Of a DNA stretch of 64,000 nt, positions 23,476 through 33,105 are shown piece after piece. The position numbers were made by a program, and so were the translations under genes. Under the pieces are notes generated by a model, which did no database searches, was not told the origin of the DNA, and saw only the letters and a list, made by a program, of their open reading frames with translations. Each line of letters opens with the position of its first letter. Within the stretch, counting starts at the first letter, position 1. Source of the stretch: an uncultured Litoreibacter sp. (GTDB lineage Bacteria; Pseudomonadota; Alphaproteobacteria; Rhodobacterales; Rhodobacteraceae); contig NZ_CANMXB010000001.1 of the NCBI RefSeq assembly GCF_947501785.1, positions 372,001-436,000 of the forward strand, written 5' to 3'.

Positions 23476-24054
23476 CTATAGGGGTTTGATCCGCGCCCGG
23501 AGGCCGGCGACCGCGGCCTCGAAGCGGGACATGTCACCCTCTGCCCGCGCGCTGACTTGTGCGCCCTCTGCCAAGGCAAGCGTTGCCGGACCTTCTTGCG
23601 CGGGGTCGTTTGGAGCAGCAATTGTCCCATCGGCGGCGCCGGCCTCAAATACGGAGGCCAGCCAGTCGAATGTCATCGCGCGGAACGCCGCGATGTCGCG
23701 TTGAACATCTGGGGTCAGGCCGTCTCGCCCCATTGCCAAGGCCACGCAAAGGCACAACGTTTTAGAGCCGTTTACCGCGTCGCGGTGCATGTCCAAAAAC
23801 CCTTCTAGCCGCTCTCCACCGGATGCGGATTGTGCGTCTATTGTCGCATAATGCGCCTCGACCCGTTCGCGGTAGCGCTTCATCAGTGCGGCGATCAGAT
23901 CCGCCTTGGAAGCGAAATGGTGGTGGATGGAGGCTTTGCGGATGCCTACGACTTCGCTCAGATCGGCATAGCTAAAGCCGTCATGCCCGCGTGCGCGGGC
24001 CACCTGCTCGGCGGCGTCCAAGAGGGCGGTTTTGGTATCAATCGGCTTGGTCAT
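23476..24054 (-). CDS. TetR/AcrR-family transcriptional regulator
   Basis: The ATG at 24054 gives 192 residues that begin directly before the TetR helix-turn-helix (TALLDAAEQVARARGHDGFSYADLSEVVGIRKASIHHHFASKADL, about residues 8-53). An ATG 6 codons earlier (24072) is possible. Neither has a good ribosome site, so translation may be from a leaderless or weakly initiated message. The C-terminal ligand domain is of the AcrR/TetR C type with a LCLCVALA segment. It lies upstream of and collinear with pqiA, and is divergent from the M20 peptidase gene (143-base gap), so either could be its target. Confidence 0.85.
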   Translation of the reverse strand: MTKPIDTKTALLDAAEQVARARGHDGFSYADLSEVVGIRKASIHHHFASKADLIAALMKRYRERVEAHYATIDAQSASGGERLEGFLDMHRDAVNGSKTLCLCVALAMGRDGLTPDVQRDIAAFRAMTFDWLASVFEAGAADGTIAAPNDPAQEGPATLALAEGAQVSARAEGDMSRFEAAVAGLRARIKPL

Positions 24055-24196
24055 GACATCGATATTAGGCATGTCGTGTAAGGGTCTGCAATGGGGATGA
24101 ATACGCCAAATTGCCTGAGCGACAACCGGGGTCTCCCTATTGTCGCACGGGGCAAAGCGGTCTAGCGTTTCGACGGCATCCAACACAGGCGTATTC

Positions 24197-25486
24197 ATGG
24201 CAGTTTCCCCCTCGCAGTTTGACAGTCTGGCCGCTCGAATTGAGGGCAAACGCGATGATCTCATTGCGTTGACCCAGGATTTGGTGCGCATTCCTACGTT
24301 GAACCCACCTGGGGAAAATTATCGTGAGATTTGCGGATATTTGGCTGAGCGAATGGCCAAGTCCGGGTTTGAGGTCGCGCTGATCCGCGCCGAGGGAACG
24401 CCAGGAGATTCGAAGAAATATCCGCGCTGGAACGTCGTTGCGCGCCGCGACGGTGCGCATCCCGGCGAATGTGTGCATTTCAATTCCCATACGGATGTTG
24501 TCGAGGTGGGGCAGGGTTGGACCACCGATCCATTCGGCGCTGCATTGATTGACGGCAAGATATACGGGCGCGGGACCTGCGATATGAAAGGTGGTCTTGC
24601 GGCCTCGATCATCGCAGTGGAGGCGTTTGTAGAGGCATTTCCAGATTACAGCGGATCTATCGAGATTTCGGGCACGGCTGACGAGGAAACGGGCGGCTAT
24701 GGCGGTGTCGCCTACCTGGCCGAGAAGGGCCATTACAAACACGTGGACCACGTCATCATTCCCGAGCCACTGCAAAAAGACCGCATCTGCCTGGGGCATC
24801 GCGGCGTGTGGTGGGCAGAGATCGAAACCCATGGCGAGATCGCGCATGGCTCGATGCCGTTTCTGGGCGATTGTGCCGTGCGCCATATGGGGGCTGTGCT
24901 TGCCGAGATGGAAGAGAGCCTTTACCCACTTCTGGCCTCCAAACGTACGGACATGCCGGTTGTGCCGGAGGGCGCAAAACAATCGACGATGAACATCAAC
25001 TCATTCCATGGCGGGCAGGCCGAGCCGGAACCTGATTTCACCGGATTGCCATCGGCTTGCGTACCGGACAGGGCCAAGATGATCATCGACCGGCGCTACT
25101 TGATTGAGGAAAGCGAAGAGGAGGTTAGGGCTGAAGTCGTGGGACTGCTGGACAAGCTGAAAGAAGAACGACCGAATTTCAGCTACGCTATCAACGAATT
25201 GTGGAGCGTCGCCCCGACAATGACCGAAAAGGACGCCCCTGTGGTCGCGTCAGTGCAATCGGCTGTACAAGCTGTGCTTGGCAAGCAAGCGGAATATGTG
25301 GTCAGCCCGGGGACCTATGATCAAAAGCATATCGATCGGATAGGGCGGCTAAAGAACTGTATCGCTTATGGTCCGGGGCTGCTGGAGCTTGCGCATAAGC
25401 CGGATGAATATGTGGGCGTGGACGACATGTTGGACAGCGCCAAAGTCATGGGCCATTGCCTGATGGACTTGCTGTTACCTGATTGA
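24197..25486 (+). CDS. M20-family deacylase (ArgE/DapE type)
   Basis: From the ATG at 24197 the product has 429 residues. The M20 metal-site motifs are in order: HFNSHTDVVEVG (about 93-104), RGTCDMKGGLAAS (about 124-136) and TADEETGG (about 161-168, catalytic Glu), followed by the dimerisation domain and a C-terminal His-bearing segment near YGPGLLELAHKPDE. These zinc enzymes remove acyl groups from amino acids (acetylornithine deacetylase / succinyl-diaminopimelate desuccinylase type). The exact substrate is not determinable and no arginine or lysine genes are nearby. It is divergent from the TetR-type gene and followed by a tandem hairpin element. Confidence 0.88.
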   Translation: MAVSPSQFDSLAARIEGKRDDLIALTQDLVRIPTLNPPGENYREICGYLAERMAKSGFEVALIRAEGTPGDSKKYPRWNVVARRDGAHPGECVHFNSHTDVVEVGQGWTTDPFGAALIDGKIYGRGTCDMKGGLAASIIAVEAFVEAFPDYSGSIEISGTADEETGGYGGVAYLAEKGHYKHVDHVIIPEPLQKDRICLGHRGVWWAEIETHGEIAHGSMPFLGDCAVRHMGAVLAEMEESLYPLLASKRTDMPVVPEGAKQSTMNINSFHGGQAEPEPDFTGLPSACVPDRAKMIIDRRYLIEESEEEVRAEVVGLLDKLKEERPNFSYAINELWSVAPTMTEKDAPVVASVQSAVQAVLGKQAEYVVSPGTYDQKHIDRIGRLKNCIAYGPGLLELAHKPDEYVGVDDMLDSAKVMGHCLMDLLLPD

Positions 25487-25515
25487 GCTAACGCGCACGA
25501 CAATTTTGCGTTCTT

Positions 25516-25575
25516 GAAGGGGTTTCACCCCTTCGCCACGCGGGCAAAACCCCGCGCATATTTCGGGCAGAAAGA
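25516..25575 (+). repeat. Intergenic tandem hairpin element / terminator after the M20 gene
   Basis: GAAGGGG (25516-25522) pairs with CCCCTTC (25528-25534), and CGCGGG (25539-25544) pairs with CCCGCG (25551-25556), followed by CATATTTC and GAAAGAAG. The same order (G-rich hairpin, CCCCG, ATATTT, GAAAGA) occurs at 42641-42685, which suggests one family of dispersed intergenic elements that also act as terminators. Confidence 0.6.
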
Positions 25576-25589
25576 AGCTGGGCGCAGGC

Positions 25590-25784
25590 TTATTTCTTAT
25601 CGCGCGCGGCTTTCTCTTCCTTGGTCAGCTTATTGTTCCACACGTTGTTGCTGAGGCCCAATTCAGGCTTGAGCGGTTTGGTCTTTCCAACTTTGACCTC
25701 GCCTCCCTTGTTCAGAAATTCCTGAATAAGCGCATCATCTGTGGTGGGTTTTGGGACATGTTTCATGGGAGCGAGCTTAGGCAT
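25590..25784 (-). CDS. Small basic protein, unknown function
   Basis: The ATG at 25784 gives 64 residues; an internal ATG at 25766 would give 58 and may be the true start, as neither has a clear ribosome site. The protein is hydrophilic and Lys-rich (KHVPKPTTDDALIQEFLNKGG, ending LTKEEKAARDKK). I recall similar short Rhodobacterales proteins with the GLSNN..WNNKLTKEE pattern, but no function is known to me. It ends before the hairpin element and is followed upstream by panC on the same strand with an overlap-free gap of about 44 bases. Confidence 0.6.
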   Translation of the reverse strand: MPKLAPMKHVPKPTTDDALIQEFLNKGGEVKVGKTKPLKPELGLSNNVWNNKLTKEEKAARDKK

Positions 25785-25827
25785 TGAAAATAGAATGCGC
25801 AATGCGCCGTGATCTGTGCGCCAAACG

Positions 25828-26673
25828 CTAACCAACCGCAATATTGTCGATCAGCCTGACCCCGGCCAGCCAGGCCGCGGCCAGCAGGCGGGCCGGGCGA
25901 TCAGCTGTCTGCAACAGTTCCAGCGTGTCAGCGGAGCGCAATTCGAGATACTCGACCTCTGTGAAGCCGGCACGGTCGATGCGGGAAATAGCCTCTGTTT
26001 TCAGGGTTTCAAAATCTCCTCCTCTCAGGAGGCCGTCAGCCATTTCTTCCATTGCACGGTTCAGCTCGGGCGCCCATGTCCGGGCGCGGTCGGACAGCAA
26101 CAGGTTGCGCGATGACATGGCCAGGCCGTCTTCCTCGCGGATAGTGGGGCACGGAACAACGGCAGTGCCCAAATCCAGATCCGCCGACAGCCGAGTGACG
26201 ACCTGCAGCTGTTGGTAGTCTTTCTCCCCGAAATAGGCGCGGTCGGCCATCGATTGTGTGAAGAGCTTGGTGACAACCGTCGCGACCCCGTCAAAGTGGC
26301 CCGGCCGATGGGCCCCACAGAGCGCATCGGTAAGCCCGGAGACAGAAACAGTCGTTGCAAATCCATCAGGGTAGATTTCCGCGCCATCCGGGGCATAGAC
26401 CGCGTCGACTTCGAAAGGGGTCAGTTTGCGGGCGTCTTCTTCTTCGGTCCGTGGGTAGTTTTCGTAGTCCTCGGGGGAGTTGAACTGCTTGGGATTGACG
26501 AACACGGTGACAATCACCCTGTCGCACTCCTTTTTCGCGGCTCGCACGAGGCTGAGATGCCCTTGATGCAGCGCGCCCATCGTTGGCACAACTCCGACTG
26601 TTTCGCCGCTTCGTTTCCAGCGTGTCGCAAGGTCGCGCAGCGCGGACCGTTTCCGGATGATAGGTGGGGTCAT
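25828..26673 (-). CDS. panC: Pantothenate synthetase (pantoate--beta-alanine ligase)
   Basis: This 281-residue enzyme joins pantoate and beta-alanine with ATP to give pantothenate, the precursor of coenzyme A. The HxGH nucleotidyl-transferase motif is in PTMGALHQGHLSLVR (about 30-45). Other family segments are VNPKQFNSPEDYENYPR, LFTQSMADRAYFGEKDYQQL and EEDGLAMSSRN. The ATG overlaps the panB stop by one base (TAATG), giving the usual panBC operon. Confidence 0.96.
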   Translation of the reverse strand: MTPPIIRKRSALRDLATRWKRSGETVGVVPTMGALHQGHLSLVRAAKKECDRVIVTVFVNPKQFNSPEDYENYPRTEEEDARKLTPFEVDAVYAPDGAEIYPDGFATTVSVSGLTDALCGAHRPGHFDGVATVVTKLFTQSMADRAYFGEKDYQQLQVVTRLSADLDLGTAVVPCPTIREEDGLAMSSRNLLLSDRARTWAPELNRAMEEMADGLLRGGDFETLKTEAISRIDRAGFTEVEYLELRSADTLELLQTADRPARLLAAAWLAGVRLIDNIAVG

Positions 26674-27509
26674 TATGGGGCCTTCTGTTTTGGAGCCTCG
26701 TCCGCGAAGACATGTTCGGGCGCAGGGAACGTGCGTGCCTGAACCTCCCGTGCGTAGGTATCGATTGCAGATTTAGCGTCGTCACCCAAATGGCTGTAAC
26801 GTTTGACAAATTTGGCTTTGAAAGCGGTAAACAGGCCCAACATGTCGTCAACGACCAGAATTTGCCCGTCGCAGGAGGCGGAGGCCCCGATGCCGATGGT
26901 GGGGATATCAATTGCCTGGGTGATCCGGTCGGCGAGCGTTTCGGGCACTTTTTCCAAAACCACGGCGAACGCACCTGCGGCCGCAACGGCCTTTGCATCA
27001 ACCATCATCTGATCCGCCGCAGGTCCGCGTCCCTGGACCTTGTAGCCGCCCAGGGTGTGGATGGATTGGGGGGTCAGCCCGATATGGGCCATCACTGGTA
27101 TCCCGCGTTTGCTCAAGAATTCAATGGTTTGCGCCATGGTGCTCCCGCCTTCCAGTTTGACGGCGCCGGCCCCGGTCTCGCTCATCAGGCGGGCGGCGTT
27201 GCGAAAGGCCTGCTCGGGGCTTTCCTCGTAGGAACCAAATGGCATGTCGATCACCAACATTGAGCTGTTCAGCCCCCGACGCACCGCTTGGCCATGCAGG
27301 ATCATCATCTCCATCGTCACGTCGAGAGTGGAACTTAGGCCATGCAGCACCATGCCCACCGAGTCACCCACCAACACAAAGTCGCACACCCCATCCATCA
27401 ATTGGGCCATTGGCGTGGTGTATGCCGTGAGGCTGACGATCGGCGTGCCTCCCTTTCTGGCCTTGATATCTTGGGGCATTGGGGCCGTTTTTCGGGCGGT
27501 TGCGCTCAT
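26673..27509 (-). CDS. panB: Ketopantoate hydroxymethyltransferase
   Basis: The 278-residue protein catalyses transfer of a hydroxymethyl group from 5,10-methylene-THF to alpha-ketoisovalerate, the first committed step of pantothenate synthesis. Recognisable segments are [26 protein letters not shown] (metal-binding Asp), [32 protein letters not shown] and [15 protein letters not shown]. It is first of the panBC pair and divergent from the peptide-transport operon across about 149 bases. Confidence 0.96.
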   Translation of the reverse strand: MSATARKTAPMPQDIKARKGGTPIVSLTAYTTPMAQLMDGVCDFVLVGDSVGMVLHGLSSTLDVTMEMMILHGQAVRRGLNSSMLVIDMPFGSYEESPEQAFRNAARLMSETGAGAVKLEGGSTMAQTIEFLSKRGIPVMAHIGLTPQSIHTLGGYKVQGRGPAADQMMVDAKAVAAAGAFAVVLEKVPETLADRITQAIDIPTIGIGASASCDGQILVVDDMLGLFTAFKAKFVKRYSHLGDDAKSAIDTYAREVQARTFPAPEHVFADEAPKQKAP

Positions 27510-27658
27510 CTCGGGGGCTCCGTCAGGTTTGATAACACGCAGCGGTTAGCAATTGCGGGCGCGGGATGCCAGCTTAACTGCCTTGATTACGGTCCGTTTC
27601 CCCGTCAGTCTTGAACCCGTGGCGCGGGGCTGCGCGCTGATTGCCTGGGAGAATTGTC

Positions 27659-29131
27659 ATGAACCGTTCATTGTTTGGAAGCGCTGCGGCTGCGGCATTG
27701 CTGGTCGGGTTTGCCGCGCAGGCGGCTGATGTGACAGTCGGGTTGCAACTGGAGCCGCCCCATCTCGACCCAACATCTGCCGCTGCGGGCGCAATTGACC
27801 AAGTGCTTTATTCCAATGTTTTCGAAGGGCTTACGCGGTTTGGCTCTGACGGGTCGGTGAACCCCGGGCTGGCCGAGAGCTGGATCATATCAGATGATGG
27901 GCTGGAATATACGTTCAAGCTGCATGAGGGGGTGAAGTTCCACGACGGTTCTGATCTGGATGCGGGGGACGTGGTGTTCTCGCTTGATCGCGCGCGGGCG
28001 GAGGATTCGACCAATGCGCAAAAAGCGTTGTTTGCCAATATTGCCGGCGTCGATGCCGTGGATGCAACAACGGTCAAAGTCACGCTTGCCAAGCCACAGG
28101 GGAATTTCCTGTTCAATATGGCGTGGGGCGACGCCGTTATCGTGGCGCCGGAAAGCATCGACACCATCAAATCGAACCCGGTCGGCACCGGCGCATTCAA
28201 ATTCGGGGATTGGAAGCAGGGAGATTCAATTTCCCTCGAGAAGAATGCTGACTATTGGGGCGAACCCGCCAAGCTGGATAACGCAACATTCAAATTCATC
28301 TCTGACCCAACCGCCGCCTTCGCTGCAATGATGGCCGAAGACATTGACGCCTTCTACGTCTACCCGGCGCCGGAAAACCTGGTGCAGTTTGAGGCGGACC
28401 CGCGGTTCACCGTTCTTGCTGGCAACACCGAGGGCGAAACGATTATGGCGATGAACAACAAATTGCCGCCCTTCGACAATAAGCTGGTGCGCCAAGCGGT
28501 GAGCCACGCCATCGACCGATCCGCTATTATCGATGGAGCGATGTTTGGCTATGGCACTCCCATCGGGACGCATTTTGCGCCGCATAACCCGGCCTATTTG
28601 GACCTGACCGGCAATTCGGAATACGACCCCGAGAAAGCAAAGGCTTTGCTGGCAGAGGCCGGGTTCCCGGATGGGTTCTCCACGACGTTGAAGCTGCCCC
28701 CGCCGTCATACGCGCGCCGCGGCGGAGAGATCATCGCCGCCCAGCTTCGTGAGGTGGGGATCGAGACAGAGATCAGCAACCTGGAATGGGCGCAGTGGCT
28801 TGAGCAGGCATTCAAAGGCTACGATTACGGCTTGACCATAGTCAGCCACACGGAGCCCATGGATATCGGCATCTATGCGCGGCCGGAATATTATTTCCAG
28901 TATGACAACGCTGACTTTCAGAAGCTGATTGCAGATTTGGATGCCGAGAATGACCCGGCCAAGCGCACAGAAATGCTGCATATGGCGCAGACTATCATTT
29001 CCGAGGATTACGTGAACGCCTATCTGTTCCAGCTGGCGCAAACGTCAGTGGTGAACGCAAAGCTGAACGGCATCTGGGTCGATGCGCCCACGCAAGCGGT
29101 TGACCTGACCGCTGTGAGTTGGTCCGACTAG
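27659..29131 (+). CDS. Peptide/nickel-type ABC transporter substrate-binding protein
   Basis: The ATG at 27659, with GGGAGA upstream, gives a 490-residue periplasmic protein. It has a signal peptide (MNRSLFGSAAAAALLVGFAAQAA) and the family-5 extracellular solute-binding fold (LQLEPPHLDPTSAAAGAIDQVLYSNVFEGLTRF, FHDGSDLDAGDVVFSLDRA, ADYWGEPAKLDNATFKFISDPTAAFAAM). It is the first gene of a five-component uptake operon in the standard DppA-B-C-DF order. Oligopeptide, dipeptide or opine-like substrates are possible; the sequence does not decide. It begins 149 bases from divergent panB. Confidence 0.9.
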   Translation: MNRSLFGSAAAAALLVGFAAQAADVTVGLQLEPPHLDPTSAAAGAIDQVLYSNVFEGLTRFGSDGSVNPGLAESWIISDDGLEYTFKLHEGVKFHDGSDLDAGDVVFSLDRARAEDSTNAQKALFANIAGVDAVDATTVKVTLAKPQGNFLFNMAWGDAVIVAPESIDTIKSNPVGTGAFKFGDWKQGDSISLEKNADYWGEPAKLDNATFKFISDPTAAFAAMMAEDIDAFYVYPAPENLVQFEADPRFTVLAGNTEGETIMAMNNKLPPFDNKLVRQAVSHAIDRSAIIDGAMFGYGTPIGTHFAPHNPAYLDLTGNSEYDPEKAKALLAEAGFPDGFSTTLKLPPPSYARRGGEIIAAQLREVGIETEISNLEWAQWLEQAFKGYDYGLTIVSHTEPMDIGIYARPEYYFQYDNADFQKLIADLDAENDPAKRTEMLHMAQTIISEDYVNAYLFQLAQTSVVNAKLNGIWVDAPTQAVDLTAVSWSD

Positions 29132-29152
29132 AGGCGGGCGTGGCTGCACCAG

Positions 29153-30100
29153 GTGCTGCGCTACGCATTGATAAGGCTGGTCTCGCTTTGCGTGTCATTG
29201 ATCGTGGCGAGCCTTGTCATATTCTTCACGCTTGAGGTGGTGCCCGGGGACCCGGCCTCCTTCATGCTTGGGATCAATGCGCAGCCGGAAACGTTGGATG
29301 CCCTGCGCGACGAGCTGGGACTGAACGAAGGACGGTGGCAGCGGTATACCAGCTGGGTCGGCGGTTTGCTTACCGGCGATCTTGGCACCTCCTACACATA
29401 CCGCTCGCCTGTGTCCGAGATTGTGGCCGAGCGGTTGGTGATTTCATTGCCTTTGGCGCTCTATGCGCTCAGCCTGACAGTGTTGATTGCGTTTCCGGTA
29501 GGGATCATCGCCGCAACGAAACGCGGCTCGCTGACCGACATGTCGGTGATGGGTGGCACCCAGCTGGGCGTGGCGGTTCCAAACTTCTGGTTTGCCATGA
29601 TCATGGTGCTGATCTTCGCGATCAATCTGCGTTGGTTTTCGGCGGGCGGCTTTCCAGGGTGGGAGGCTGGGTTCTTTCCGGCCATGAAGGCGCTGACCTT
29701 GCCAGCCATTTCATTGGCATTGCCGCAGGCATCGATCCTGGCGCGGGTGATGCGGTCCTCGCTGCTGGATACTTTGTCAGAAGATTACATCCGCACCTCC
29801 CGCGCCAAGGGGCTGACGAAGCGGCAGGCCTTGCGCCGGCACGCGCTGCGCAACGCGCTTATCCCGGTGCTGACGATCATCGGGCTGCAGTTCTCCTTCC
29901 TGCTGGCGGGCGCGATCATCATTGAAAACGTGTTTTTCCTTCCGGGGCTGGGGAGGCTGGTGTTTCAGGCCATTTCCCAGCGCGACCTAATTGTCGTCGA
30001 AAGCGTGGTGATGTTGCTGGTATTTGCGGTGATCGTCGTCAATTTCCTGGTTGATCTGGCCTATGTCTGGGTGGACCCAAGGTTGCGGGGGAGAACATGA
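29153..30100 (+). CDS. Peptide-type ABC transporter permease (DppB-like)
   Basis: The GTG at 29153 gives a 315-residue inner-membrane permease. It starts with MLRYALIRLVSLCVSLIVASLVIFF and the conserved VPGDPASFMLG segment of DppB/OppB proteins. The EAA-type loop near DTLSEDYIRTSRAKGLTKRQALRRHALRNALIP (about 203-235) contacts the ATPase. It follows the binding protein by 21 bases and overlaps the next permease by 4 bases (ATGA). Confidence 0.92.
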   Translation: MLRYALIRLVSLCVSLIVASLVIFFTLEVVPGDPASFMLGINAQPETLDALRDELGLNEGRWQRYTSWVGGLLTGDLGTSYTYRSPVSEIVAERLVISLPLALYALSLTVLIAFPVGIIAATKRGSLTDMSVMGGTQLGVAVPNFWFAMIMVLIFAINLRWFSAGGFPGWEAGFFPAMKALTLPAISLALPQASILARVMRSSLLDTLSEDYIRTSRAKGLTKRQALRRHALRNALIPVLTIIGLQFSFLLAGAIIIENVFFLPGLGRLVFQAISQRDLIVVESVVMLLVFAVIVVNFLVDLAYVWVDPRLRGRT

Positions 30101-30909
30101 AGACTCTCGTCTTAGGCCTTGGCATCACGGCCGTTTTTGTGGTTGCAGCTTTGGTGTCCTTTTTCTGGACGCCATATGACCACACCGCGCTTGAGATCAC
30201 CAACAAGCTGAAATCCCCGACGGCGGCGCATCTGTTTGGTACGGACCATCTGGGGCGTGACATCCTGTCGATGATTATGGTCGGCGCGCGCACATCTATT
30301 GCTGTCGCACTTGTGGCAGTGGGTATCGGTATGGGGCTTGGCGTGCCGTTGGGGCTGACGGCGGCGGCGTGGCGGGGCAGCATCCTTGACGAGATCATCA
30401 TGCGGTCCAACGATTTGATCTTCGCCTTTCCGTCGCTCTTGATCGCCATCATGATCACAGCCGTTTGGGGGCCTTCTGCCACCAATGCCATCATCGCGAT
30501 CGGCATCTTCAATGTCCCGGTCTTCGCGCGGGTCACACGTGGCGCGGCATTGTCGCTTTGGACGCGTGACTACATTTTGGCCGCACGGGTCGCAGGCAAG
30601 AACGGCGCGCGTATCTCGGTAGAGCACATTCTGCCAAACGTCATGAACCTGCTGATCGTGCAAGGGACCATTCAGTTCTCGCTGGGCATACTGGCAGAAG
30701 CGGCGCTGTCCTATGTCGGCCTTGGCGCTCAGCCGCCGACGCCCAGTTGGGGGCGTATGCTGGCAGATAGCCAAACGCTATTCATGCTGGCCCCGCATAT
30801 CACCCTGTTCCCTGGCTTTGCGATCTTGCTGACGGTGCTGGGTTTGAACCTGGCGGGCGACGGACTGCGTGACTTGATCGACCCGAAACTGCGGAAGGTT
30901 GCCAGATGA
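30097..30909 (+). CDS. Peptide-type ABC transporter permease (DppC-like)
   Basis: A 270-residue partner permease, somewhat shorter than usual because it begins close to the first membrane helix. It has HLFGTDHLGRDILSMIMVGARTSI, the DppC/OppC periplasmic-loop signature, and the ATPase-docking loop TRDYILAARVAGKNGARISVEHILPNVM (about 155-182). It ends [17 protein letters not shown]. It overlaps both neighbours by 4 bases, so the permease pair and ATPase are translationally coupled. Confidence 0.92.
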   Translation: MKTLVLGLGITAVFVVAALVSFFWTPYDHTALEITNKLKSPTAAHLFGTDHLGRDILSMIMVGARTSIAVALVAVGIGMGLGVPLGLTAAAWRGSILDEIIMRSNDLIFAFPSLLIAIMITAVWGPSATNAIIAIGIFNVPVFARVTRGAALSLWTRDYILAARVAGKNGARISVEHILPNVMNLLIVQGTIQFSLGILAEAALSYVGLGAQPPTPSWGRMLADSQTLFMLAPHITLFPGFAILLTVLGLNLAGDGLRDLIDPKLRKVAR

Positions 30910-32501
30910 GCCTTCTACAAATCCGCAAGCTGAGTATGGCAATCCACGGGACCCCGATCCTGAAAGATGTCTCATTGGAGATCGCAGCAGGCGAAATCCA
31001 TGGCGTGATTGGTGAAAGTGGCTCCGGCAAGTCGATGACGGCGTTCTCCGTCATGCAGCTGCTGCCGGATGGGGCGGCATGCTCCGGGCAAATCCTGTTG
31101 GACGATGTGTCCGTGCTCGATGCTGGCGAGGCCGATCTTTGTGCGATGCGCGGCGATGCCGTTGGCATGGTCTTTCAGGAACCGATGACCGCGCTAAACC
31201 CGGTCATGTCCATTGGTGATCAGGTGGCAGAGACCATCTTGATCCATGAAGACGTCTCGAAGGCTGATGCTATGGCACGCGCTCAGGCTGCATTGGAGCG
31301 GTGCGAGCTGCCTGCTCACAAGTTCCCCATGGCTCGCTTCCCCCACGAGCTGTCGGGAGGTCAACGGCAGCGCGTCGTGATTGCCATGGCAATTGCGCTG
31401 CGCCCGAAGTTGCTGATCGCCGATGAACCCACCACGGCACTGGATGTCACGACGCAGGCCGAAATTCTCGACCTCATTCGCAAACTGGTGGATGAAGACG
31501 GCATGGGGGTGATGTTGATCACCCACGATCTGGCCGTGGTCACCGGTTTGGCGGACCGTATCAGCATCATGAAAGATGGTTGCGTGGTTGAGCAGGGCGC
31601 GGCTGCCACCCTGCATCGCGACATGACCCACCCCTATACGAAAGCGTTATTTGCCGCGTCCGCTCATCAGCCCGATCGCAACGAACGGCCCGGTGAGGCG
31701 CCTTTGTTGCAAGTGGAGGGGCTTGTGCGCAGATACTCTTTGCCGCGCAAATCGCTCTTTGGCCCCGCGCAGAGCTTCGAGGCGGTTGATGACGTCAGCT
31801 TCGAGGTCAAGAAGGGCGAGAGTCTTGGCCTTGTGGGCGAAAGCGGATGCGGCAAGTCGACGTTGACGCGTGCCATTTTGGGCCTTGAAAGAGTGCAGGC
31901 GGGCAAGATTTTCATGGAAGGTGTGCCGGTTCTCTCTGGTGGGCGGGTGCAAACTTCGGTGCGACGCAAGATGCAGGTCGTCTTTCAAGATCCATACGGC
32001 TCCTTCAATCCTCGTCACCGGGTCGGCCGGTTGGTGAGCGAACCTTTCTTTCTGCACGGACGCAAGGCAAGTGCTGTCGAAATCGACGAAGCGCTTGTGT
32101 CAGTTGGTTTAGCTCCGCACGATAAGCATAAGTATATACATGAGTTTTCGGGCGGGCAGCGGCAGAGAATTGCGATAGCCCGCGCGCTTATCATCAAACC
32201 CGAATTGATCATTTTGGACGAGGCTGTTTCAGCCCTGGATGTCTCTATCCGCGCGCAAATTTTGGATCTGCTCGCAGATCTTTCTACGCAGTTTGGACTG
32301 ACCTATTTGTTCATTAGCCATGATCTGTCTGTTGTCCGGTCCATCACAGACCGGGTGCTGGTCATGAAGTCCGGCAAATTTGTGGAGGAAGGGTCTACGG
32401 AAACGGTCTTTGAAAACCCTGCACATCCCTATACCAAGTCGTTGATTGCGGCGGCACCAAGATTGCCGGATATGGATGATATGCAAGGTGTAACACCCTG
32501 A
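30906..32501 (+). CDS. Peptide-type ABC transporter, fused double ATP-binding protein (DppD-DppF-like)
   Basis: The 531-residue cytoplasmic protein carries two complete ATPase halves. The first has GESGSGKS (about 38-45), [17 protein letters not shown] and [12 protein letters not shown]. The second has GESGCGKST (about 312-320), [16 protein letters not shown] and [12 protein letters not shown]. Each half has the oligopeptide-transporter C-terminal extension (AHPYTKALF / AHPYTKSLI). This single-chain arrangement replaces separate DppD and DppF. It completes the transporter; a GNAT gene follows after 13 bases. Confidence 0.93.
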   Translation: MSLLQIRKLSMAIHGTPILKDVSLEIAAGEIHGVIGESGSGKSMTAFSVMQLLPDGAACSGQILLDDVSVLDAGEADLCAMRGDAVGMVFQEPMTALNPVMSIGDQVAETILIHEDVSKADAMARAQAALERCELPAHKFPMARFPHELSGGQRQRVVIAMAIALRPKLLIADEPTTALDVTTQAEILDLIRKLVDEDGMGVMLITHDLAVVTGLADRISIMKDGCVVEQGAAATLHRDMTHPYTKALFAASAHQPDRNERPGEAPLLQVEGLVRRYSLPRKSLFGPAQSFEAVDDVSFEVKKGESLGLVGESGCGKSTLTRAILGLERVQAGKIFMEGVPVLSGGRVQTSVRRKMQVVFQDPYGSFNPRHRVGRLVSEPFFLHGRKASAVEIDEALVSVGLAPHDKHKYIHEFSGGQRQRIAIARALIIKPELIILDEAVSALDVSIRAQILDLLADLSTQFGLTYLFISHDLSVVRSITDRVLVMKSGKFVEEGSTETVFENPAHPYTKSLIAAAPRLPDMDDMQGVTP

Positions 32502-32514
32502 AATACTGAGGTTA

Positions 32515-33021
32515 ATGGTGGCAGATAATTGGCAATTGGCGCTTCTGAACGAAGCTGCGGACGGCGCACGGGTCCTAGATTGTGCGCAGCGCGCACGCGA
32601 CTACATCTTGCTTGAGGCCGGACGGGAGCCAGATGCAACCTGGGTTACCGGATATTTCAACGATATCCCGCCAGGTCGAACCAAAGAGGATATTTTGGTT
32701 CTCGGGATCGAACAGGTAGACGGCTCGCTTACCGGGCTGCTTGGCATGGCACCGGGATATGAGACACAATCCGAGTGGTATATCGGTCTGCTGTTGGTGG
32801 CAGAATCGGAGCGGGGCAACGGCCTTGGCGCGACCGTTTTGAAGGAAGTCGTGGCACTTGCAAAAGCGTCAGGTGCTCAAACCCTGAAAGTTGCGGTGCT
32901 GACAAAGAACGCGGCAGGCCTACGGTTTTGGGAACGGCACGGGTTCGAACACCTGCGGGACGCACCCGATGACGGACAGGGTGATGGCCATGACCGGGTT
33001 GTTCTGCAGCGTCGGCTCTGA
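32515..33021 (+). CDS. GNAT-family N-acetyltransferase
   Basis: The product is 168 residues with the acetyl-CoA-binding loop of the GNAT fold in LLLVAESERGNGLGATVLKEVVALAKASGAQTLKVAVLTKNAAGLRFWERHGFEHLRD (about 96-153; R-G-N-G-L-G is the pyrophosphate loop). It would transfer an acetyl group to an amine on a small molecule or protein. Being 13 bases behind the peptide ABC ATPase it is probably co-transcribed, so it may modify the imported compound. The acceptor is unknown. Confidence 0.85.
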   Translation: MVADNWQLALLNEAADGARVLDCAQRARDYILLEAGREPDATWVTGYFNDIPPGRTKEDILVLGIEQVDGSLTGLLGMAPGYETQSEWYIGLLLVAESERGNGLGATVLKEVVALAKASGAQTLKVAVLTKNAAGLRFWERHGFEHLRDAPDDGQGDGHDRVVLQRRL

Positions 33022-33105
33022 TTTGCCAGAAGAATTGGCTTGAATACGTATTCTGTGAGCGTAGGGTACCTGTAATCTGCTGCTTGCGCTCAAGGAAGAA
33101 CTGTT